NCBI RefSeq assembly: GCF_037126465.1
Contig: NC_088201.1
Coordinates: 66,920,879-66,984,878 of the forward strand
DNA from: Ornithodoros turicata
Taxonomy: Eukaryota > Arthropoda > Arachnida > Ixodida > Argasidae
Reading direction: 5' to 3'
DNA: 64,000 nucleotides
In this document: piece by piece, positions 12,484 to 22,944 of the stretch
How positions within the stretch are numbered: position 1 is the first letter of the stretch
Layout: every line of letters starts with the position of its first letter
Notes under the pieces: generated by a model
What the model was told of the DNA's origin: nothing
The model's database searches: none
The model's input: the letters and a program-made list of their open reading frames with translations, nothing else
Program-made: the position numbers and the translations under genes

Positions 12484-15041
12484 AATAAAATCTACAGTAA
12501 AATAAAAATTACAGCGTCCTTGTTCAGCGAATATTGACCAGCTGCAACGCGTGAAGGTGCGGGAAGTCAGAAAACATTATTGGTTCCTCGAAATTCTAAA
12601 GAAGAAAATACACTAATAGTATGGAACGGCTTCCTTGACAAAGGAAAAAAGGAGAAATAAAAGCAGCGGCGCTCGACATGTCTCATGAGAGATTAATCAT
12701 TTCTACAAGTGATAAACATTACAAGTGATCCTGAGATTATTATTAACTTAATTAGAGACGCCTATTAACCTTCCCTGACATGAGCGCAAACAGAATCATA
12801 TCCTAGTCGGTTGTTTTCTTTTGATGTGATATACGGTGAAGTTCGTTTCAGCAGTTCGTTATGACGATCAATCATAGTAACGCAATGAGTACAGGAAACA
12901 ATGGTGACCAATATTGTATGGAATATAAAATGACCTTGTGTTCTTAAGCATCCATCAATCCCGTCAAATAACCGAATGTGAAAAGTAATGGCATGCGCAG
13001 GGCTACGACGGCTAAGTGGTTAGGTACCCATATAAGACTGCATACCTTTATACAATTTGTTTCTTCGCCCTGTGTTGCTGGGAGACGTTTATTAGTTGAG
13101 ATCTCTGCTTTCTTCTTCTGGCCCCGTGCTTCACCACTTCACGTTCTTCGCTTCGAAACCTGTATTATCTGCCATTTTGATCCGTGCACATGACTGTTAG
13201 ATGCTGATGCTTTACCGAGATCTTCACTCTGCTTTTTCTAGTTTAAAGCGCATTACAATAGCAGTGCAGATTTTCCCATGAATGTTTCGTTTTCACTCGT
13301 GGCAGGTTGCAGAAAAAATACTACGAGTCCTTCTTCTTCTTCTTCCTCGTCCATTGGCCTTGATCCGCAAAGGGAGATTAGCCAGGGCTCGTTCTATCCA
13401 TATGTTCTAGGAGTTCTTATACAATAAAAATTCACAATACAAATAATCGTAGCTGTTGCGCACCCGAGATGTCTTTGGTCCGGACGCGCTGTAAGAACCC
13501 CTCAACTCCTTCTGAGAGCCCGTAAGAAAGAGAGAGTGTGAAACACGTTACTCTCTGACGCAGCGAGACCCGACGGTAGCGCTGATAGGGTGACTCGCTA
13601 CGCTGTTGATTTTGCAGGGCATTTTGTGTATTGAATAGACGACTTCAGGAAATTCCATGAAGCTTAGCGCACCGGTGCAGTATGGGAGCATCTGCATATC
13701 GGAAGAGAGGGAAACCCCCAAGTGGTTTCGGTTTTCCTTCTCCACTCCGCTCTTTCAGCATGGATGCACGGTTACAACTGGGTCATTCCAGGCCAAATCA
13801 CCCAAAGGTCGTGCTCGACCCCCCTCAGTTTTGCTTCAAAAAATTATCATGGACTCCTTATTGCAAATAAAGACATTTCCCCGAGTTTTACTGGACAATG
13901 TTGAACTGTTGTCGATTTAGGCGGGGTCAAAGTTCGTCAGAATCGCGAAAACCAAGCTACGAAAAAAGTTACCTACTGAGCAGGGTTTTGAGTCTAGGTG
14001 GACTTTAGTGACATAGAATGAAAGAGCGTGGCCCTAACATTCTGCCAATATCAAGTTCTTCCCTCGTGTTTCATTTTCGGCCAGCGAAACAGGGCTGCTT
14101 TTTTGGCGCTATTTCTTACAACTTTGCGCCTTGCTAAGGGCACTTTTCGCACAAGCTGGAAGGGGCAAATAAATTCAGCGTGTTCTGTACCTTCCATACG
14201 ACAAAATCACATGTTTTGAAGGCCGACCACACAATACTTTTTGCCCCATTTAATCCCAAATGCCGTACTTTTGGTAAAGTTGGCCGTTTTCAACCCCGTT
14301 TTTTAAAATGAAGCGGTCGGCCGAGAACAATCCAAATAGAAGGAGATGACAGATCAATATCTCTACCACGGAGTAATCTCCGTGATCTCTACTAAAGCAT
14401 ATAAAAAAATTGAGAAGGTACTTTTTGATAAGGGCGAGAAAATATTTTTTATGTCCCACGTGCTCACGCGAGGGCTGCACGAGACGGGTCCCTGTGCTGT
14501 GAGGCGCGCGAATAGATCGCGTGCCTAGGTTTCACAAGCCGCGTTGTTGTTGTTGTTGCTCCTCAAACCGCGTCCTTCGGCCGGATATGAGCTATTCCTC
14601 TTTTTTGCCAGCCCTTTTGTTAATCAAATGTGTAGTTTTTATTGTTATCAGTGCATTGGTAAGTATTCTTAGTAGGTGTTTCTCGGAGTCTTTCATTCGC
14701 GGCGTTTTAAAGTGGTAGTCATGAGAAACGACAGCGATGCTTTCACACTCACAAGGAACATTTTGGGCAAACCATACTATCCCTTCAAATGCGCGTTTCT
14801 TATGATTAATAGCAACGCAGATCACGTTGTGAGCGGATAGCTTTTGCTGCATTGTAACGTCCAAAAACGCGCTCGTACATCCACGTAACCTTTAACACAT
14901 CGCTTTGAAATCGGCTTAGGAGAGCTAATCCGCGGCTCAGCTGATTAGTTTATGATCGTGTTTCTCACATGTGATGCATGCCGGGTAACCAAAAAGGTTG
15001 TTATTGCTCCAAGTTTCTTGCTGAAGTCGTTGTGTTGAACA
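12484..15041. other. No gene recognised
   Basis: About 2.5 kb with no supported exon. Overlapping frames of 60-90 codons around 13,550-13,920 and 14,250-14,860 have no recognisable domain. A (GTT)n run lies at about 14,545. The rest is unclassified. Confidence 0.35.
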
Positions 15042-15167
15042 ATGGCCGAAGTAGGAACGTCAGGAAATGCGCGCGTGCAAAATGAAGGACTGCGGTATGA
15101 AATTGCGTGGCACGCACGGAGACTCCAGTCGGAGCAGCGTTCAAGACCTATCTTTTCGCCGTACTGA
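15042..15167 (+). CDS. Candidate 41-residue ORF or first exon, unknown
   Basis: An ATG in good context (AACAATGG) opens a 41-codon frame beginning MAEVGTSGNARVQNEGL and ending at TGA 15,165-15,167. The upstream 100 bases are CpG-containing and could be a promoter or 5' UTR. I recognise no domain and no clear splice donor. It could be a short upstream ORF, a first exon or chance. It is listed because it stands apart from the surrounding repeat DNA. Confidence 0.2.
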   Translation: MAEVGTSGNARVQNEGLRYEIAWHARRLQSEQRSRPIFSPY

Positions 15168-15404
15168 GGAAATTGTAGTGGTCACTTCTAATGAGATACC
15201 CAACCATTGGTCGCCTTTGCTTTTTAACGTTTGAAAAGAAAATATGAAATAATAATGAAACCGTTGTGCGTTCATTTACGTGGGTATCTTGCATGTCAAC
15301 GGACGCATTATTTTTTCTGTTCAACAGTGAATAACCAAGAGTGCCCATATTTTGCATACATCTAGAAGAATGAATAAAAAACAGGATGTGAACTTACATT
15401 GACA

Positions 15405-15500
15405 GAAAAAACGGAACCCGAGAGAGGGACAGAGGAGGGACGACACGACACGTGTCATCCCTCCTCTGTCCCTTTCTCGGGTTCCGTTCTTTCACTATGT
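15405..15500. repeat. Palindrome, hairpin family member 3
   Basis: The left arm (GGAACCCGAGAGAGGGACAG...) and the right arm (...CTGTCCCTTTCTCGGGTTCC) are inverted around a GACACGTGTC centre at about 15,451. Five extra bases (GACAC, a local repeat) sit in the left arm. Organisation matches the palindromes at 673 and 8,512. It is followed by TACCAGCTGGCCTGC, a variant of the string beside the other two. Confidence 0.75.
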
Positions 15501-16020
15501 ACCAGCTGGCCTGCAACCTTGCCCTTTTGCCACCATTGACAGAAAAGCTTGCGAAACGCTGCTGCACGGGTTTCAAGAAAACGGACTACAGAAAATCGCG
15601 CCTTTTTTCGGGTCTTTACATCCCAGACAGAAGTAACCGATATTTTTCTCCTAATTAAACGCATACACCCGTACGTACAATTCTCACGTGCAATGAAGCG
15701 GACATGTAGTGCGGCCCATGAGCAAAGAGCATGGAGCAACGCGTGTCTGAGACAGGCGGCGTCGAGTAAAGATTGTCGCGTCTTGGCCTGTGTCTCCTCT
15801 TGCCCCACATTACCCTACATGTTACCAACCAAAGAGAGGAAAAACGATCCGCAACGCGCGTAGTCGAGTAGCGCAAACAAAAAAATCATCTATACGCAAA
15901 TATGGCTGCATAAATCAGCTGTTTCAAGGACGAATCATAAAGAATAAAGATGGCCGATTCTGTACTTTCGAAACTTTGGAATCCGATGTTCGTAACTGGG
16001 ATGTTACCATTACCGTTTGA
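15501..16020. other. Overlapping ORFs, no gene recognised
   Basis: Five frames on both strands overlap here, the longest 117 codons on minus (15,808-15,455). None has a recognisable motif and they shadow one another, as expected of CpG-containing non-coding repeat DNA. Confidence 0.35.
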
Positions 16021-16249
16021 ATATCTTGCATTATTTGCGCATTAACATTATTAGCGGTATTTGGAGCACGCGAAGTTCATGCGGAATTGTGCAGAGGAAC
16101 CACCCACATTGGGGCTCCCAAGTGAAGCTACCTCAACAAGCCGAACTGGAAAGTTTGGAACCTCAAGGGACAACAACAATAAATGATGACGATGAGATGG
16201 GGTGTTTCACCGCGGCGGTTTAGTATCCTAACCCATTGCACGTGGAACA

Positions 16250-16543
16250 TTATATGATGAAGATGAAGGATGACTGAAAATACGAGAAAGAATTAGAGCG
16301 TCTCGAACAATCCAGTGGACGACAGGAAGTCCATAAACAGGTGAAGAACCCGACTATGGAGCACAGGATCTTCATGGCAACAATGAGTGCAGCTAAATTG
16401 AGTGGTCTCTTGCTGATAGGGGCAAGTTCATCACAAAGAATCCGTCTATGCGGGCAGTAGAGTGCACATTCCATAAGAATGTGCTGAGAGTTCACAACGA
16501 CACCACAGGTTGAGCAGAGGCTTGTGTTACAGCATCTGATCAT
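16250..16543 (-). pseudogene. LINE ORF2 C-terminal remnant
   Basis: The minus frame contains a C..C......HILMEC..Y..HRR pattern (CSTCGVVVNSQHILMECALY). This is the Cys/His knuckle seen at the C-terminus of many LINE polymerase proteins, downstream of reverse transcriptase or RNase H. The frame then decays into low-complexity hydrophobic and Ser-rich sequence. On the minus strand a 3'-like tail (CATCCTTCATCTTCATCAT) follows. The nearby plus text at 16,165-16,200 (ACAACAACAATAAATGATGA) looks like another element's tail. It is a 3'-end fragment, not a gene. Confidence 0.6.
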
Positions 16544-16841
16544 GCACTAGAATTGTAGGGTGAAAGCCACATTTAGGAGGAGTAGACGCAGGAGAGACCC
16601 CAAAGGAACCTGACAATATTCACCCACAAATATGCATTTACAAACATCACCATAAGAAAAACAACGCACTACGCGCGCACTTTGATTTTCAATAGGCTCC
16701 GTGCACTACTGTTTCGGAGCGATGGCAGCGCGCCATCTGGCGAAAATGCGCATAAGGGAACTGAACGTGGACCATTCCCCCGGAGTACCTGCCATTGCGC
16801 GTTCATTGTAATCACAAGTAACTGCATTTTGCTTTGGCGTT

Positions 16842-18752
16842 ATGAGCAGGAACGCTGTGGGCGCTTCACGTGGCTCCTATTGCTGTATTGTGGGCTGCTC
16901 GAACCGAGGAAGAAATCCAACGCTGAAGTTCTACCGCTTCCCGTCTCGGCCCTACGAGCGCGATCGGAGGCAGCGTTGGATACAAGCCGTTCGACGATAG
17001 AAGTACGTATACCATATAGTATAAATACATTAATATGCTGTTGGGTAACCTGGCTGTAACGAAACAATCGGTTACATGTTACAGTGAGGATGGCAGCCCA
17101 TGGGAGCCGAACAAAGGCTCAAGAGTTTGCAGCGTGCATTTTGTCGGCGGGGTCAAGAGCGATATTGAGCGCCACCCGGCTTACGTCCCGTCAATCTTTC
17201 CTTCTGTCTATGCAGTTAAAAGTACAGCGGACCTAGATCTCGCACGATACGAAAGGCAAGTACATGTCTTTGCATCACTAGAAATTTTAACTGTGACGAA
17301 GTTAGATTTGTGCGCGGGATAACAATATGCAAATTTAGGTCCAAGAAGCGGGGCCAGCAAAGAAAGCAAACGCACTGCATCCAACTGGAAGACATGAGCG
17401 CCACGGATGTTGACGTCCTGCCATCTGAAGAAACAATCTCAGGCGTAGCTGCAGATCAAGAGGCCTTCTCAGCCACACATGCCACAGTGGTAAGCATTGC
17501 CATATGTTGAATCTGTCGTCCTTGTTCAGCAGCTTTGTAAAGCGAATTACATCATATGATGATTTTGCAGCACAGACAAAAAATATGTAATGTTTAGCAC
17601 TGAGAGCAAAAAGTTTGATCCTCAATATATTGGTATCAATAAGTGCGTTTCATCAAATTTCTTCTCCGTCATTCAATCAGTTGCTTCATAACCAGGCAAC
17701 CCAGACTGATGAGCAAAGTATAGACAGCCAAGCAACGTTCTCAGTTTTCATCTCAGCGGTTTCCACTGATGGTGCGTCAACGCAAGTGACACATCATCAC
17801 AGCTGCTGCAAGTGTTCTTGCTGCACCCACAACGAAGTCAACAGCAACCGCTAATGCTGAGAGGTTGTCGCTTTTCCAGGGTATTGAGAGTTTGAAGGAC
17901 TCTCCGCAGGCTTTGCAGGACTTGTGTGGTATTAGTATGAATGTGTTTGCTTTGCTGCTCAGCCTACTTTCTAGCTTCCGAGTGAGGAAAACCGATGTCA
18001 CATTACCGAACAAGCTCCTTATTTTCTTGGTGAAGATGAAGCTAGGGATATCTTTTACGTCAATAGGCATTCTATTTGGGGTGCACAGAAGTACTGCGTC
18101 TCGAATCTTTTCTTTAATTTTGAGAACTTTGACTTCTACTACAGCTCATTGGATCTTTGTACCATCCCCAGAGGCCACAAGACTCTGTTCCCAAGTGCTT
18201 CACAGTGCATTACCCACGATGCAAATTTATCATAGACTGCACTGAAGTAAAGATAGAAACACCAGACACTCCAGAGAGGCAGCGTGCATTTTTCTCAAGT
18301 TACAAAGGCTCCCACACTGTAAAGTTCTTAGTTCCTGTGCTGCCAAATGGTACAATTAGCTTCGTGTCAAAAGGCTATGGTGGGCGCACCTCAGACTCTT
18401 TCATAACAGTGGATTCAGGATTTCTAAAGCACGTAACAAGTGGGGATATCGTTCTTGCCGACAAAGGTTTTCCCACTATCAAAACAGCTATGGCAGACCG
18501 AATGCAGTGTTAGTCATGCCACCCTTCTTTTCTGGAAGACAATTTATACAGGAGGAAATGATGGATTGCTACAATATTGCACAGGTCAGGATTCATGTAG
18601 AGCGTATGATACAACGAATCAAGGTATACAATGTGTTGAACAATCGTGTGCCCACTGCATTGGTGCCAAAGCTGAGTGACATATTTCGTCTTTGTTGTGT
18701 GTTGGCAAACTTGCAGCCACACGACCAGAAGACGACTGATGACGTTGGGTAG
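16842..18752 (+). pseudogene. THAP-DDE (DDE_Tnp_4-type) transposase, broken
   Basis: Five exons fit with matching phases: 16,842-17,002; 17,085-17,255; 17,339-17,489; 17,681-17,785; 17,880-18,752. Exons 1-2 encode a THAP zinc finger: CIVGC (C-x3-C), FYRFPSRP, RRQRWIQAV, then CSVHF (C-x2-H) and AYVPSIFP. Exon 5 holds a helix-turn-helix-like segment (FTSIGILFGVHRSTASRIF) and the DDE catalytic core: D in IIDCTEV, D in VLADKGF, E in HVERMIQRIK, with KGYGGRTSDSF between. The product would cut and paste the element using the terminal repeats. Lesions: an in-frame TAG just before the exon 1/2 junction (16,998-17,000), a frameshift near 18,190 and another near 18,505. The exon 2 donor reads AG|GCAAGT, implying a GC-AG intron. 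An AATAAA lies at 18,837-18,842. Confidence 0.85.
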
Positions 18753-20962
18753 GAGAGGTGACAGGGTGAGGCAAAGTTTTGACAAAGGCATACAATATAG
18801 GTATGAAATGTATTTTTGCTATACACATTTGTACATAATAAAAACTCACAGAATGGCTGCACTATCGGTCTATCTTTTCTCGCACTGAGTGCTTTCAAAA
18901 AGTGGTTAAAGTAGAACATCCCAAGCTTAGGGACTGCTAGAGCTAACGCCACATCATCACGGGGAACAAGTAGAGTAATATCTTGCTTGCTTGTGTAGAC
19001 AAAGAAAAAACATCTTTGTACATTAATCACATACATTTGGATCTGAACCTGCTTGTAGCATGGGTGAGCCTTTTTCAAGCAAAGTTTACCACCACAGAAC
19101 TGCAGGTAATCTACAAAACACTCTTCAGTTTCGTAGTTCACAAGCATCTTTTTCTGCCGTGAAAATGGACATTTGATGTCGAGCAGGTGGGTCTCATTGT
19201 ATATTTCGAGGATCCCATCAGGACTGCATGATAGCCAGTTCTGCACGGGATGCACAGTCGTTCCAACCTGAAAGGGAAGAGCCATTGTTACATAGCAGTT
19301 AGCCCTACAGGAAGTTGGATACACCCTAACCTGCATCACTTGAACATGATGCTTCTTTCGAGATTTGTCTCTTGCTTCCCCTTCTTTTCTGAGACCTGTA
19401 TAATTCATCAAGTTGTGAGGCTTCGCAATGAACTCCTGGCATTTAATGGCTTACCGTACTCTGTTGCTTGACTCTTAAAAGCCTTCGAGTTCAAGAGAGC
19501 CGTCGCCAATGAAGCATGAGCTTTTTGTCTGGTCCACACTCTGTTTGCTTCTGAGCTTGAGAGGCGGACCTTCCTGGCTGGGAGAAGTATAAATTGTATT
19601 TAATAAAAAAAACAAGAAAACACTCAACTTACATGGTGCAAATTCTGTTTGTTCCAAAACCTCATGCTGCACATAGGCAGCATTCTGCTTGCTACATCAC
19701 AATGACATACAGACTCAGGGGTGGGTGGATCTAGAGGGATTTCTATCTTCACAAAGTGTTTAGTTGACCGAGATCTTGTGCCTACCATGCTGGCCAAGGC
19801 TTGACCCCCCCCCCCCCCCCCACTCAGTAAAATCCTGAATCCACCCCTGTGCATGCAAACTTCTGTGCAGCAACCACAGCTTGCATACCTGGAATTTGTA
19901 AACTGGTTTCGGGTTTCGTAGGTCAGTTTTAAGATTTCAGGCTCTGAAATGTTTACGTATTTCATAAAAAAAAACCTTCTCCTCTTCGCACAAGCTTGCC
20001 TCAAAGTCTATTTCTTCTTTTGTGTGTGGGGCTAGTGCGTGGAATGTTTGTCTGTCCTCATTTGCCCTTTTCTGTACCCTAGAAAGACTTTCGAAGTCAA
20101 CTTGCTCCTCTACGGTGTCGACAATGTCAAAGAGTGCTGCACGACACTCTTTTTCAATAGCTGTCACTGACTCCAGCTCTAGCATATCCATCCATAGACT
20201 ATTGATACCCTGGAAATGCTGGAGCACATCCACTGGGGGCACTGGCGCGGTCTTGGGGAAATAAACGTCGTCGTTGTCTGTAACCAAGCAATATTTATAG
20301 AAGGTTTCACCTTGATACGCTCTACTTCAACGCTACTTACCAGGGTACAACTCTCTAAGTCTTCTCTTCCTTCCTGCACCGGGATTTTCAGACGGCCTGC
20401 CCCACCATTGCGGCACGTCCGTCGACGATGTGAACTCGTGGCGATTCACAAACGTCACCACAGCGGCAGCCTGCTTGCATTTGGCAACCACTTCCCCTTT
20501 GCAGCTGCAATGACCTCCAACTATTGTCCGACGAGTCTCATCCACCTGCGAAGTAAAGGTGGTTACGCGCTTACCGGACGCACGCATAAACTGACGACAG
20601 GTGATTCATTATGACCGTCTCCAGCCTTGGAATGGTTAATATTGACGGCTGTTCTTCGAAGAAACACCAGCTAGCACGCTTACCTGAAGGGATACGTCGT
20701 AGATTGTTTTAGAGATCTGCGCGAGGCATTTTCCTCTAATAGTGCTGTCGCTTCCCGGGCTCTTCACCTCTTCCACGGCGGTTACATGCCTCGATTCATA
20801 GAGTAAGCCACCCTTATGAAGGTTTGCTGCTCTAAAAAACAATTCCGCCTCACAAAGAGGCTGAAACCCACTGCGAACACAGATTTCCGTCATCGAGTAA
20901 ACCTGTTGTTTTCCTCTGTCCGCTATCAGTCGCGAGCATTCCGTCTGGCCAACTAAGTGCAA
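18593..20962 (-). pseudogene. SWIM-YqaJ (lambda-exonuclease-like) nuclease, broken
   Basis: Minus-strand exons with compatible phases: 20,962-20,684; 20,545-20,341; 20,277-19,889; after one or two unclear exons, 19,395-19,331 and 19,267 downward. Exon 2 has a SWIM-type finger (CSCKGEVVAKCKQAA) followed by TDVPQWWGRPS. The last exons have the YqaJ nuclease core: WLSCSPDGIL, LLDIKCP and YKQVQIQMYV, matching the Asp, Glu/Lys and Q..Q positions of lambda-exonuclease-like enzymes. The last frame stays open to 18,593, overlapping the transposase 3' end by 160 bp. A run of nine A (plus strand, about 19,968-19,976) shifts the frame between ...CEEEKVFF and YVNISEPEILKLTYETR. The SWIM C-x-H position is C-K-Q. 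The nuclease is inferred to assist transposition; its exact role is not known from sequence. Confidence 0.8.
19713..19850. mobile_element. Small MITE with (C)17, inside the nuclease intron
   Basis: The left end CAGGGGTGGGTGGATCTAGA and right end CCTGAATCCACCCCTG are imperfect inverted repeats. A CAGGGGTGG terminus is common in hAT elements, but I see no clean 8-bp duplication. The 17-C run at 19,805-19,821 lies inside. It occupies the region between nuclease exon 3 (ending 19,889) and the next candidate exon. Confidence 0.55.
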
Positions 20963-21035
20963 AGTTGCCTGCTTTCGCCGCAGAGGGCGCAGAAGTCAAT
21001 TTTTAGCAGCGCCACCTGGGTAGCACACGGAGCCT

Positions 21036-22739
21036 ATACGCGCATCCCGCGGCGGTAGGTAGATGATGCCTGCTTGAGCAGGCGAAAGGAATCAACTTAG
21101 TGCTCTAATATCGGCCTCTGTGCTTGTTTACCACCGCCCATACCACGATATTCCTTGCCTGCGCGCCACTGGCCTCCACCTCCTCACAAGCGCCGTGCAT
21201 CGAAGCAAGAGTCTCGTGACAGCAACAGATTTTTTTGCTTGTTTGCAACAAATTATGCGAACTTATCTGTCTTGTAGCGTGTTTGAGATGCCGTACAGAC
21301 ATTCAACTCCTCACGCGTTTTTTGCAAAGGACATGGTGTATTTGCGCTAACTCACCAGGTAAAGGACTTCAACCAGCGCTTCAGTGCATCTCGTGAAGCC
21401 TACTTCACAGGTCAGAAATTTGGAACCAAAATGGAACCTCGAAGACCGCAATATTCGTTAACGAAGCTTGCACCATATGTTTCGCTATGACACAGGCAAC
21501 GTCCCACTAGAGAACGAATGCAAAGCGGTAAGAACGGAACGTGCTGCACGCGCTTTTCTATTCCTAATGCGTATGGCTTCTATGGGAGCAGTATCAGGTG
21601 AAGCCTGCTTTACGTTTTGTCCCGAATTGCTGGGGATAGATACAGACAAGTACATGTCACTAAACTCCACATATATTGAGTTCCTTCGATTGTACGGATA
21701 CACTCAAGGCATGCGCACTGCTATCAGATTATCTGACAGTTATTTTAAATGTCTTGCAGAATTGTGAATATCTAATATTTGTTAAAGGATCGCTCGCAAG
21801 AAACTACACGGAATGGTAAATAGCAGCAACAGAAACTAGATTTAGCACTTGCATGTCTACGAAAGCATACAGTCATCATCAACACATACTGTCGTATTCC
21901 ACAAAGCGTGAACTCATGGGACACATATTCGCAATGTCCGTACATCGGCGATGAAAAATATTCTTGAGGAACTCTGCTTCTCGGTGATCAAGTTCGTCTG
22001 ATTTACGTATACTTGGGGACTCGCGATGCACCGTCTAGTTTCCCTTGCTTGCGTAAGACGCCAACTGGCGAGATTGGGTTCTCACCACCTTGGGTTCTCA
22101 CCACCTGTTGCTTCATATGAGATTCATCTGTAAGAAATACAATTTCAAAATGTCAGTGTAAGTCAGTGTGTAGGCATCAAAATATATAACACACCATTTG
22201 GCACAAAGCGCTGTCGGTAACCTAACGTGGTTGGTAATCTTCCTATCGGCGCTCATAATGCGTGTCTGTGAACAGTGGTAAAAGCGTAAAGTGAACAGGA
22301 ATGTCTGTCATTCACAAAAGCATATTTGACACATCGTCTACATACCTCAAAAACAGTTAAAATCCCGAACACAAAACGCAAATTACTTGAGATCCGAGGC
22401 CGACGTCCTCACACTTCGTTTCAAAACAGACTGATTGAACCGCTGGCGACTGGCCGAAACGCTTCCACTTACGTGCAGTGCAATAATGTACGAATTGCAA
22501 GAACAATAGCTTCAAGGGGGAACGGCAATACAACGTTATCACGGCGCATGTTCCTTGGAGGAATAATGCACAAACATGTGAAATCTTGCGAACTATTTTC
22601 CAAAGCGGACGAGGTAGCATGTCCCGCAGCGCGGAAAATATGTAGCAACTTGGTCTGGGAGGTGTTGCACGACGCACTGTCGCAAACCTGTCTGAGAGGT
22701 TCCCCCAAACCCCTCAGGGCTACATGAATGATTCTACAA
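21036..22739. other. No confirmed gene
   Basis: After the transposon end there is 1.7 kb without a recognised exon. A 99-codon plus frame (21,468-21,767; begins MHHMFRYDTGNVPLENE) has reasonable amino-acid composition but no motif I know, and frames oppose it. Antiparallel frames at 22,326-22,727 look non-coding. Confidence 0.3.
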
Positions 22740-22940
22740 CGTCTTCCAGATTTTCTCTAAAAGGTCCTCTCAGACCCCTCTGTACTGCCTGAAAGGTCCT
22801 ACCAGACCTTTCAAGATTTCTTGAAAGCATCTCTCAGACCCTTCAGCAGTGCTAAAGGGTCCTACCGAACCTTTTAAGATTTTTTGAACGGTACTCTCAG
22901 ACCTCTCAGGAAATTTTGAGAGGTCTCTTAGACACATTTT
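22740..22940. repeat. Minisatellite, about 40-60-bp unit
   Basis: Blocks of AAAGGTCCT, (T/C)CTCAGACC and TTTTGA/TTTCTTGA recur four to five times, for example CTCTCAGACCCCTCTG and CTCTCAGACCCTTCAG. Units vary in length and sequence. It abuts the outer end of the left inverted arm at about 22,945. Confidence 0.6.
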
Positions 22941-22944
22941 CGAT

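Larger units (their letters stand above)
16694..21035. mobile_element. ISL2EU/IS4EU-type DNA transposon, complete ends, 4.34 kb
   Basis: The left end AGGCTCCGTGCACTAC (from 16,694) is mirrored by GTAGCACACGGAGCCT ending at 21,035. Both are flanked by AT (16,692-16,693 and 21,036-21,037), consistent with a 2-bp target duplication. Subterminal blocks are also related (GCGCCATCTGGCG inside the left end, GCGCCACCTGGG inside the right). The element contains two convergent genes: a THAP-DDE transposase on + (16,842-18,752) and a SWIM-YqaJ nuclease on - (20,962 to about 18,593). A transposase paired with a YqaJ-like nuclease is the known layout of ISL2EU/IS4EU elements. Both genes carry lesions, so this copy is probably not autonomous now. 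A MITE is inserted at about 19,713-19,850. Confidence 0.85.
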
